This document shows, in pieces, positions 1 to 5,886 of a stretch of DNA of 5,909 bases. The number at the start of each line of letters is the position of its first letter. The first letter of the stretch is position 1. The stretch spans positions 1-5,909 of the forward strand of contig JAALLB010000121.1 of assembly GCA_011087745.1 (NCBI GenBank), given 5' to 3'. The notes beneath the pieces are model-generated. The model was not told the DNA's origin. It worked only from the letters and a program-made list of their open reading frames with translations, and did not search any database. A program made the position numbers and the translations under genes. The stretch comes from Hyphomicrobiales bacterium. Lineage in GTDB: Bacteria > Pseudomonadota > Alphaproteobacteria > Rhizobiales > Rhizobiaceae.

Positions 1-44
1 TCACATTTATGAATCAATTCAACGCCTTATCCAATAGCGTCTAG
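1..44. other. Left-edge sequence out of frame with ccoI
   Basis: All three plus-strand frames carry stops here (TGA at 10-12, TAG at 35-37, TAG at 42-44). The stretch should encode the conserved segment before the third or fourth helix of CcoI. A faint trace may be present in another frame (PIASSTV from 31), which resembles the Pro-Ile segment of relatives but is followed by too few residues before YFDASV. No separate gene is visible. It could be damaged coding sequence or poor-quality contig-end sequence. Confidence 0.45.
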
Positions 45-1685
45 TACTGTGATGATACGGTTTATAAAAGTGGGCATATATACTTTGATGCCTCTGTCAT
101 GTTGCTGTTTTTTCTTCTTATCGGACGAACGCTGGACCATGTTATGCGGGAAAAAGCTCGTAACACCGTTGCAGGTTTCTCACGTCTAATACCAAAAGGG
201 GCTATAGTTGTTGACGGTTCAACCAAGGTCTTCACTGCGCTTGAACAAATAGCGGTGGGAGATACTTTGTTGGTCAAGCCCGGTGATAGAGTTCCGTTGG
301 ATGGAACATTGACACTTGGGGTTTCCCAGCTGGATTGTTCAATTGTTACGGGCGAGTCTTTACCCCGGACCGTCAGAGTTGGGAATGCCGTGGTTTCAGG
401 AATGCTCAACCTTGGCAACGAATTTCAAATCAGAGTTACCGCCAAATCAGATCAATCATTTCTCGCCCAAACTGCTCGATCTTTGGAAACAGCTACATCC
501 AGTCGTACCTCTTATCATCGGTTGGCGGATAAAGCTTCGAAATTATATGCACCAGTGGTTCACACAGCCGCTCTATTGACTTTTATTTATTGGTTTGTAG
601 CTTCTGGTGATTGGCACCAGGCACTTACCTATGCGATTTCCGTACTTATCATTACCTGTCCGTGTGCATTGGCGCTTGCAGTGCCCATTGTACAGGTTGT
701 GGCGGCAAGTCGATTGATGGAAGCTGGCATTCTTGTTCGGGATGGCGAGGCATTAGAGCGCCTCGCGGAAGTGGATACCGTGGTATTTGATAAAACAGGT
801 ACGTTGACGAGTAGCAGACCTTGCTTGCACAAATCCAATATTGAGCAAGCAAAATACTTATCAATTGCGGCATCTCTGGCCGATCATTCTTCCCACCCTT
901 ATTCTGTCGCTATTTCCAAATCAAAAGACGACCGAAGCAATTCTGCAATTTCATTTGATAATGCTGCAGAATACCCGGGATTGGGTATTGAAGGCGTGCG
1001 GAACGATAAACTGTATCGTCTTGGTAAAACATCATGGGCAGTAGCAGGCGGCAACTCTCAGGATATACAACCTACCAATATTCCTACTGTTACCCTTTCT
1101 TGTAACGGCAAATTACTTGAAACTTACAAGATTACCAACGAAGTGGACCCATCAGCCAGGGGTGTAATGCAACACCTTCGAAAAGCTGGTTATCAGTTGA
1201 GCATTCTTTCAGGTGACGGAGTTGAATCTGTTAAATCTGTGGCTGAATATTTGGGTGTCACTGAATATGAAGGTGGACGTTTACCGCAAGATAAAACCCT
1301 TGAGATCGAAAATCTTACCCAGGCTGAAAAAAGAGTGTTGTTTGTTGGAGACGGTCTCAATGACGCTCTTGCGATGGCCATAGCACATGTATCCTTGGCA
1401 CCCACGAACGCAGCAGATATAAGCCGCAACTCGGCCGATTTTGTTTTGCTGAAGAATAATTTATCCGCTATCAAAACGATAATTGGTATTGCAACTAAAA
1501 CTCAATCACTGATTAAGCAGAATTTTGGAATTGCTATCATCTACAATGTGCTCGCATTACCTTTGGCAGTCTTGGGATATGTAACGCCTTTAATTGCTGC
1601 TGTAGCAATGTCTATCTCATCCCTGCTTGTTGTGCTCAATGCACTACGGTTGCGAAGTCAAAAACCTGTGGGCATGGAGCGATAG
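45..1685 (+). CDS. ccoI: Cu+-translocating P1B-type ATPase CcoI/FixI, N-terminus missing
   Basis: This inner-membrane P-type ATPase supplies copper for assembly of cbb3-type cytochrome c oxidase. Counting from the first ATG (position 99), the visible motifs are the actuator loop TGES (84-87), the intramembrane metal site CPC (187-189), the phosphorylation site DKTGT (231-235), the P1B-specific His-Pro (266-267) and the hinge GDGLND (417-422). A C-terminal membrane pair ends in AMSISSLLVVLNALRLR. The sequence around CPC (CPCALALAVPIVQVVA) and the segment HVSLAPTNAADISRNSADF are typical of the FixI/CcoI branch. The ATG at 99 lies inside a transmembrane helix and homology continues upstream (DTVYKSGHIYFDASV, from about 54), so it is not the true start; a TAG at 42-44 closes the frame. 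Full-length relatives have roughly 200 more residues, including the heavy-metal-binding domain and first helices. The gene is followed 4 nt later by ccoS. Function is secure; whether the copy is intact is not. Confidence 0.94.
   Translation, partial: YCDDTVYKSGHIYFDASVMLLFFLLIGRTLDHVMREKARNTVAGFSRLIPKGAIVVDGSTKVFTALEQIAVGDTLLVKPGDRVPLDGTLTLGVSQLDCSIVTGESLPRTVRVGNAVVSGMLNLGNEFQIRVTAKSDQSFLAQTARSLETATSSRTSYHRLADKASKLYAPVVHTAALLTFIYWFVASGDWHQALTYAISVLIITCPCALALAVPIVQVVAASRLMEAGILVRDGEALERLAEVDTVVFDKTGTLTSSRPCLHKSNIEQAKYLSIAASLADHSSHPYSVAISKSKDDRSNSAISFDNAAEYPGLGIEGVRNDKLYRLGKTSWAVAGGNSQDIQPTNIPTVTLSCNGKLLETYKITNEVDPSARGVMQHLRKAGYQLSILSGDGVESVKSVAEYLGVTEYEGGRLPQDKTLEIENLTQAEKRVLFVGDGLNDALAMAIAHVSLAPTNAADISRNSADFVLLKNNLSAIKTIIGIATKTQSLIKQNFGIAIIYNVLALPLAVLGYVTPLIAAVAMSISSLLVVLNALRLRSQKPVGMER
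1676..1679 (+). promoter_or_regulatory. Ribosome binding site of ccoS
   Basis: GGAG inside the last codons of ccoI, ten bases before the ATG at 1690. It supports 1690 as the ccoS start over the upstream ATG at 1627, and suggests translation coupled to ccoI. Confidence 0.55.
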
Positions 1686-1689
1686 TCAA

Positions 1690-1842
1690 ATGACAGTGTG
1701 GTATTTTCTCATCCCAATTTCATTAATTCTAGGGCTCATTGGCCTGGGACTGTTTTTCTGGAATATGCGTAACGCACAATATGATGACATGAGCGGTGCA
1801 GCAAACCGAATACTGGATGACGAAGATAATCCCCATTCGTAA
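1690..1842 (+). CDS. ccoS: cbb3-type cytochrome oxidase assembly protein CcoS/FixS
   Basis: A 50-residue single-pass membrane protein required for maturation of cbb3 oxidase, with its exact biochemical role unclear. Residues 3-25 form one hydrophobic helix (FLIPISLILGLIGLGLFFW). It is followed by the family signature QYDDMSGAANRIL (30-42) and a short acidic tail. The ATG at 1690 was chosen because it starts right at the helix as in relatives, lies 4 nt after the ccoI stop, and has GGAG at 1676-1679 at suitable spacing. The frame stays open to 1627, but the extra residues would overlap the ccoI C-terminus and do not look like the family. The ccoI-ccoS order is the usual end of ccoGHIS/fixGHIS operons. 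Length and motif match the family well. Confidence 0.93.
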   Translation: MTVWYFLIPISLILGLIGLGLFFWNMRNAQYDDMSGAANRILDDEDNPHS

Positions 1843-1982
1843 GGCTATGCTTTTATGTGTATGGTTTTGATTTACGGCGCAAGTTTTGACATTCATAACA
1901 TGACGGATTTATCTTTCAAAAAACCAACAGGGCAAACTTCACCATATAAAAAAGGAAAGTAACGTAAGTATCGAGAGCTTAA
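1843..1982. other. Convergent intergenic region between ccoS and otnC
   Basis: This 140-base gap separates the 3' ends of two convergent transcription units. I searched it by eye for a bidirectional hairpin terminator and found none: there is no GC-rich stem followed by a T-run on either strand. It holds only a 35-codon plus-strand open frame (1855-1962) with no recognisable features and a poor promoter-like match, TTGACA (1886-1891) with TTATCT 17 bases later. Termination here may be Rho-dependent or use weak structure. Confidence 0.5.
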
Positions 1983-2618
1983 TCAGCTGGCAAACATGGA
2001 AAGTGCTGCTATTTGTTCTTCGGATAATTGACGTGGACGATATTCGTAACTTTCAAGCGTTAATCTGGCAGCAGCTTCAAGCTCTTCCATTGCAAAAACT
2101 GCTGAGTAGATATCTTTAGAAGCAACGACTGGGCCATGATTTGCGAGCACCACGGCAGAGCGTTCGCCATTTAGATCGCGCACCGCCTGTCCCATTGCTT
2201 CATCTCCGGGTCTGAAATATGGCAGGAGTTTTACCCGGCCAAGCTTCATAATTGGATAGGGTGTCAACGGTGGCAACATATCCTCTGCATCGACATCCGG
2301 CATGATGGACAAAGCGACAGAGTGATGAGAGTGAAGATGCACGACGGCTCCAGCATCTGAGCCTCTGGTGTCGTAGAACGCCGTGTGAAGGGAGATTTCC
2401 TTTGTTGGTTTGTTGCCACCAATCTGCAAGCCATCGCGATCAAAATGTGCTAATTCTGCTGGGTCAAGAAATCCAAAACTTGAGTTTGTTGGAGATACCA
2501 GCAAACCACCATCTTCACATCGGGCAGAAATGTTTCCAGTTGATCCATGGGCAAGCCCGCGGTCATACATGCTTTTTGCCAAAAGGCAGATATCTTCTCG
2601 TAATTTGCTGTCACTCAT
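1983..2618 (-). CDS. otnC: 3-oxo-tetronate 4-phosphate decarboxylase (class II aldolase family)
   Basis: A 211-residue cytosolic zinc-dependent enzyme of the class II aldolase/adducin fold. In the OtnC family it converts 3-oxo-tetronate 4-phosphate to dihydroxyacetone phosphate plus CO2. Visible motifs in order are GSTGNISAR (25-33, phosphate-binding loop), SPTNSSFG (42-49), the candidate catalytic glutamate E74 in TKEISLH, the metal histidines in HLHSHH (94-99, H94 and H96) and a third one, H161, in NHGPV. Length matches the family. The ATG overlaps the otnK stop by four bases (ATGA, 2615-2618), and AGAGAG at 2628-2633 may serve as ribosome binding site. Pairing with a DUF1537 kinase is what separates OtnC from fuculose-phosphate aldolase or ribulose-phosphate epimerase relatives. 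It is the last gene of the minus-strand operon. The stereochemistry of its substrate (L- or D-series, threo or erythro) cannot be read from the sequence. Confidence 0.9.
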   Translation of the reverse strand: MSDSKLREDICLLAKSMYDRGLAHGSTGNISARCEDGGLLVSPTNSSFGFLDPAELAHFDRDGLQIGGNKPTKEISLHTAFYDTRGSDAGAVVHLHSHHSVALSIMPDVDAEDMLPPLTPYPIMKLGRVKLLPYFRPGDEAMGQAVRDLNGERSAVVLANHGPVVASKDIYSAVFAMEELEAAARLTLESYEYRPRQLSEEQIAALSMFAS

Positions 2619-3853
2619 CGACCTAAACTCTCTATCGCTTTCTTGAAGAAATCTTCGCCACCAAAATTACCTGATTTTAATGCTAGGGCAAGCTCGCGAT
2701 TTTCGTCTTTCAAAGCTGGCACACCCGGCGCAATTTCCGGCCCTATTTTCATAGCCTTGATGTTCAATGCCGTAACAATTGCACCAGAAGTTTCACCGCC
2801 TGCAGATACAATGCGCTTAAACCCAAGTTCCACGAGTTTAGCTGCTACTGCTCCAAAGAATGTCTCGATCTTTTCTGCTATGAACTCCTGACCAAACTCA
2901 CCTTGCGTAGCGCGGACAACTGCAGGGTCAGCAGATGTATAAATTAGGGGTGTTGTGTCTTGTTCCTGGACCCAATTACAAAGGCCGTCCACTGTGTGCA
3001 GTCCATCTAAAATGCTTTCTGCAGTAACTTTCATTGCCGGATGACCTTTACAGTAACGTGCGACTTGACTTCGGGTAACTATCGAACAGGAACCTGAGAG
3101 GATAATACCTGGCCCATCAACGCCTTGCCATTTTGTAACGGCATTACCAATTTTATTTTTCGCTCTAAAATTTGCCGGTAACTCAAGCGCAAGACCGGAG
3201 CCTCCTGTTAGTAGCTTGCTTTCAGAACAGGCTTTGCCCAATTCAATGAGATTTTCATCCTCAATGGCATCAGCAATATAAAAACCAGAACCTTCTTGCT
3301 GCAATTGCTCGCGAATAGCATTGGCACCCTTGCTAATCGTAGAATAGGGAAGATGCCTTATTTGGGTGTTCGTTTGATGCCCAAGCCAGCGCCGCAAATC
3401 TGAATCAACCATCGGAGTAAGTGGGTGATCCTTCATTCCGCTTTCATGCAACGGGATATCATTTACGAAAAGGCTTCCCTGATAAATTGACCTCCCGGTA
3501 GCGGGAAAAGCAGGGCAAAATACCACTGTTTTTTCACCAAGCAATTTCGAGAGAGCATCAGCTACCGGCCCGATATTCCCATCTTTTGTGGAATCGAATG
3601 TAGAACAATACTTGAAGAATATTTGCTCGCATCCCTGATCAAGCAACCATTGTGCGGCTCTAACAGATTCGTCCACCGCATCTCTTACAGGTGCCGTTCT
3701 GGATTTGAGTGATACAATGCCAGCTTCAACATCGCTTAGTGCAACTCCGTTTGGGATGCCATTATATTGCGCAACTGACATTCCACCTTTTGCAAGGGTG
3801 TTTGCTATATCACTTGAGCCCGTAAAATCATCGCCAATACATCCAAGTAACAT
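2615..3853 (-). CDS. otnK: 3-oxo-tetronate kinase (four-carbon acid sugar kinase, DUF1537)
   Basis: A 412-residue cytosolic kinase that phosphorylates the terminal hydroxyl of a 3-oxo-tetronate with ATP, feeding OtnC. The N-terminal substrate domain carries GDDFTGSSD (7-15), KYCSTFDST (81-89) and CPAFPATGR (113-121). The C-terminal nucleotide domain carries SGSCS (253-257), GGETSGAIV (352-360), PGVPAL (376-381) and KSGNFGG (393-399). The start is set at 3853 because the GDDFTG motif belongs within the first ten residues of the family and AAGGA (3861-3865) sits at proper spacing. The open frame runs on to 4108, but that extension lies over the preceding hydrolase gene and is basic and low in similarity. 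The ATG follows that gene's TAG after one base. Other DUF1537 members act on D-threonate, D-erythronate or branched acids, so the exact substrate is inferred mainly from the adjacent otnC. Confidence 0.91.
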   Translation of the reverse strand: MLLGCIGDDFTGSSDIANTLAKGGMSVAQYNGIPNGVALSDVEAGIVSLKSRTAPVRDAVDESVRAAQWLLDQGCEQIFFKYCSTFDSTKDGNIGPVADALSKLLGEKTVVFCPAFPATGRSIYQGSLFVNDIPLHESGMKDHPLTPMVDSDLRRWLGHQTNTQIRHLPYSTISKGANAIREQLQQEGSGFYIADAIEDENLIELGKACSESKLLTGGSGLALELPANFRAKNKIGNAVTKWQGVDGPGIILSGSCSIVTRSQVARYCKGHPAMKVTAESILDGLHTVDGLCNWVQEQDTTPLIYTSADPAVVRATQGEFGQEFIAEKIETFFGAVAAKLVELGFKRIVSAGGETSGAIVTALNIKAMKIGPEIAPGVPALKDENRELALALKSGNFGGEDFFKKAIESLGR

Positions 3854-3854
3854 G

Positions 3855-4661
3855 CTAAATTCCTTGAATGGGATTTGTTGGACCATGATCCAACCGCCAA
3901 ACATAACCAGAGGCGCCTTCGCTGGAGAACGCTTGTGTGACAATTGGGTCATGGCCAGGAATAACAAGCGACTTTTGAGAAGCAAGACTTTGTATTTTAT
4001 CAAATCCAGAAACCATGTTTTCAAGATCAACAACAATCGGGAATGGTTTTTGCAGAAGAAAATTCTCATAAAAGTGGGATGCATCCGAAGCAAGACAAAG
4101 GTACCCAACCTCGGTTTTTACTCTTACAGCTTGAAGCCCTCTAGAATGACCTCCAATGCAATGAACGGTTACACCATCAGCAACCATGCCATTCCCGTCA
4201 TGAAAGACAACCCGGCCAGAATAGACTTTACGCACCATCTCGCAAACATGTTCAACAGTGAACGGCATTCGCAAAACATGCCCACACATGCAGGGACCGG
4301 TTGCAAATTCCATTTCTGTTTTTTGCAGATGAAATTTTGCGTTTGGATAGCGATCAAGACCGCCAGCATGATCATAGTGGAGGTGCGTAATGATCACCGT
4401 GTCCACATCTTCAGCTTTTACGCCAATGGTTTCGAGAGATTGAGCTGGGTCGCGCAATATTGGACGGTCACGTCTTTCAGCTTCTGCAGCATCATAACCG
4501 GTATCAACAACGATCACTTGATTATCAGATTTTAGCACCCAGATAAAATAGTCCATGTCATGGGGACTTGCATGATCATCATCAAAAATAAAACTGTCAG
4601 CACGGGTTCTGCTGTTACGCTCCGCATACTTAAGCGCGTGTACTTCCCATAGTTTTTCCAT
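3855..4661 (-). CDS. Metallo-beta-lactamase-fold hydrolase, AHL-lactonase-like
   Basis: A 268-residue cytosolic MBL-fold enzyme related to N-acyl-homoserine lactonases (AiiA/AttM type) that probably opens a lactone or cleaves another ester. The dinuclear zinc site is complete: HLHYDH (H93, H95, D97, H98), H172 in GGHSRG, bridging D193 in LASDASH and H237 in PGHD. No signal peptide is present. The position of the AiiA catalytic tyrosine (Asp-Ala-Ser-Tyr in AiiA) is occupied here by H196 (D193-A-S-H196), so activity on acyl-homoserine lactones is doubtful. Its ATG abuts the TAA of the ABM gene with no gap, and GGTGGGTG (4668-4675) may be its ribosome binding site; otnK starts one base after its stop. 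This context points to a small metabolic lactone, perhaps a four-carbon sugar lactone, rather than quorum quenching. That substrate is an inference; the fold and metal site are clear. Confidence 0.85.
   Translation of the reverse strand: MEKLWEVHALKYAERNSRTRADSFIFDDDHASPHDMDYFIWVLKSDNQVIVVDTGYDAAEAERRDRPILRDPAQSLETIGVKAEDVDTVIITHLHYDHAGGLDRYPNAKFHLQKTEMEFATGPCMCGHVLRMPFTVEHVCEMVRKVYSGRVVFHDGNGMVADGVTVHCIGGHSRGLQAVRVKTEVGYLCLASDASHFYENFLLQKPFPIVVDLENMVSGFDKIQSLASQKSLVIPGHDPIVTQAFSSEGASGYVWRLDHGPTNPIQGI
3861..3865 (-). promoter_or_regulatory. Ribosome binding site of otnK
   Basis: AAGGA on the minus strand, seven bases before the ATG at 3853 and inside the end of the upstream hydrolase gene. 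It decides the otnK start: the upstream in-frame ATGs within the 255-base extension are not needed. Confidence 0.65.
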
Positions 4662-4952
4662 TTAATTCACCCACCGAAAGGTTTTAACTGTTTTAACTTC
4701 AATCATGGAGGAGACCTTATCATCAAAGGCTTTGAAATGTTCCGATTTAAGATGAGTATCAAATGCAGCAGGCGATGTATAAATCTCGTAAAGAAAAACT
4801 TCATATGGATGTAGTTCATCAGTACAAACATCAAACTGGTGGCAACCGCTTTCCACTTTGAGAGAAGTTGCAGCATTCTCATACATCAGATCAAGAAATT
4901 TCTCCCAATCCCGGGGCAAAACTTTAAAAGTTACAATGACTGCAAACTTCAT
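4662..4952 (-). CDS. Small ABM-fold protein (putative quinol monooxygenase / LsrG-like)
   Basis: A 96-residue protein of the antibiotic biosynthesis monooxygenase (ABM) ferredoxin-like superfamily, usually a dimer without cofactor. The family pattern is visible: an N-terminal strand (KFAVIVTFKV), the helix with EKFLDLMYENAATSLKVE, the loop ESGCHQFDV (34-42), the strand FLYEIYTS (53-60) and the histidine-bearing helix FDTHLKSEHFKAF (64-76). Length is typical. Members include quinol monooxygenases such as YgiN and the phospho-AI-2 isomerase LsrG, so the name does not fix the reaction. The ATG overlaps the tctA stop by four bases (ATGA, 4949-4952), with AAAGG at 4960-4964 as ribosome binding site, and the lactonase-like gene follows without a gap. 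This placement suggests a step on the same substrate, possibly an oxidation or isomerisation, but no specific role can be read from the sequence. Confidence 0.8.
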   Translation of the reverse strand: MKFAVIVTFKVLPRDWEKFLDLMYENAATSLKVESGCHQFDVCTDELHPYEVFLYEIYTSPAAFDTHLKSEHFKAFDDKVSSMIEVKTVKTFRWVN

Positions 4953-5866
4953 TTCAGTACCTTTACTTTAATGATTTTGGAAAAGAAGGACTTGATGGAT
5001 GGTATCTGACTGAGGATCAGCAGCACATTCAAACTTAGTAAAATTGCAGCACCGGGCCGTGTGAAAAATACGCTAAGATCACCGTCCGAAATCAAGAGTG
5101 AGCGCCTGAACGTTTTATCAAACAAACCGCCAAGAATAACCCCGATAACAAGTGGTGCAATCGGATAGTGCATAAGGTTCATTGCATAGGCAAGTAAACC
5201 AACACCAAACATCAAAAACAGGTCATTCATACCGCCACCCACACTGAATGAACCTATTGTTGTGAGAACCATAACAATAGGTAGGAATACAGTCTTTGGC
5301 GTTCTAAGAATTGCGATGAAAACCCGTGCCGTGAATAGTCCCATCAGGAACATCGTCACAGATGCCATAACAAGCACGGCAACAATGTGAGTGATGATTG
5401 CCGGATCAATTGTTGGTCCCGGGATGACATTGTTTATTTTCAAGGCGCCAAGTAATGCAGCGGCAGGTGGCGAACCGGGTATACCCAGAACCAGTAGAGG
5501 AATAAGCGCTCCACCAATTGCAGCATTATTGGCTGCTTCTGCCGAGATCAGGCCATCCACTGACCCTATGCCGAAATTGGCGCTTTCCTTTGATGTGGTC
5601 TTGCCAACACCGTAAGAAAACCAACCGGCAACGTCTTCGCCAACGCCGGGAAGCGCTCCAATTCCTGTTCCAATTCCACCGCTTCGCAATATTGTTGGAA
5701 GGCGTTTTGTGACCTCTTTTAACTCGGGGCGAATTCGCGATACGGTTAGTGTTTGGCCCAGATCAATTGCTACACGCATTCCATCAATAATTTGCGGAAT
5801 AGCAAATGCGCCCATCAAAACAGGCACAACCTGAAATCCTGAAAGCAGATAAGACCACTGAATACT
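4949..5866 (-). CDS. tctA: Tripartite tricarboxylate transporter permease TctA, C-terminal part
   Basis: The C-terminal 305 residues of the large membrane subunit of a TTT-family carboxylate importer, which works with small subunit TctB and a periplasmic binding protein TctC. The hallmark loop is present (IGALPGVGEDVAGW, then EAANNAAIGGALIP and LGIPGSP), followed by several hydrophobic segments and the typical tail motif RSLLISDGDLSVFFTRP. Family members are about 500 residues, so roughly the first 190-200 are absent. The first possible initiator, GTG at 5827, falls inside a conserved stretch (YLLSGFQVVPVLMGAF) that continues upstream, so it is not a real start. A TAG at 5867-5869 closes this frame, while the neighbouring frame reads LPMTIGRVFSG, which would join smoothly to YLLSGFQ if one base were missing near 5852-5856. 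The gene overlaps the ABM gene by four bases. Binding-protein and small-subunit genes would be expected beyond the right edge. Confidence 0.9.
   Translation of the reverse strand, partial: SIQWSYLLSGFQVVPVLMGAFAIPQIIDGMRVAIDLGQTLTVSRIRPELKEVTKRLPTILRSGGIGTGIGALPGVGEDVAGWFSYGVGKTTSKESANFGIGSVDGLISAEAANNAAIGGALIPLLVLGIPGSPPAAALLGALKINNVIPGPTIDPAIITHIVAVLVMASVTMFLMGLFTARVFIAILRTPKTVFLPIVMVLTTIGSFSVGGGMNDLFLMFGVGLLAYAMNLMHYPIAPLVIGVILGGLFDKTFRRSLLISDGDLSVFFTRPGAAILLSLNVLLILSQIPSIKSFFSKIIKVKVLK
4960..4964 (-). promoter_or_regulatory. Ribosome binding site of the ABM-fold gene
   Basis: AAAGG on the minus strand, seven bases before the ATG at 4952 and within the last codons of tctA. It supports the start that overlaps the tctA stop and reinitiation from tctA translation. 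Confidence 0.55.
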
Positions 5867-5886
5867 CTACCGATTGTCATCGGTAG
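5867..5886. repeat. Perfect short inverted repeat (8-bp stem, 4-base loop)
   Basis: CTACCGAT and its exact reverse complement ATCGGTAG flank the loop TGTC. The palindrome does not extend further on either side, so it is not the centre of a long fold-back. It sits where the tctA reading frame breaks and contains the in-frame stop. It has no T-run and lies inside what should be coding sequence, so it is unlikely to be a terminator. Confidence 0.6.

Noticed and set aside
62..418. A 118-codon minus-strand open frame within ccoI
   Set aside because: Antisense shadow of a well-conserved P-type ATPase region, with no recognisable domain of its own.
1627..1689. An upstream ATG extending ccoS by 21 codons
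   Set aside because: The extension overlaps the ccoI C-terminus, adds a non-family sequence before the membrane helix and lacks the ribosome binding site that precedes 1690.
1886..1914. Promoter-like TTGACA with TTATCT at 17-base spacing on the plus strand
   Set aside because: The -10 match is poor and no gene follows in that direction; the site would only drive antisense RNA to otnC. Probably a chance match.
1855..1962. A 35-codon plus-strand open frame in the intergenic gap
   Set aside because: No convincing ribosome binding site, no hydrophobic or conserved pattern, and a length expected by chance in AT-rich DNA.
3854..4108. An 85-residue N-terminal extension of otnK
   Set aside because: It overlaps the 3' third of the hydrolase gene. 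The GDDFTG motif must lie near the N-terminus, and the ATG at 3853 has its own AAGGA site.
3705..4535. A 276-codon plus-strand open frame
   Set aside because: It lies wholly antisense to the MBL hydrolase and the start of otnK, both of which have full sets of catalytic motifs. Its translation has no recognisable domain.
3855..4661. Quorum-quenching role for the lactonase-like gene
   Set aside because: No luxI/luxR gene is nearby, the AiiA tyrosine position is changed, and the gene is embedded in a carbon-source operon. A metabolic lactone is more likely, though AHL activity cannot be excluded.
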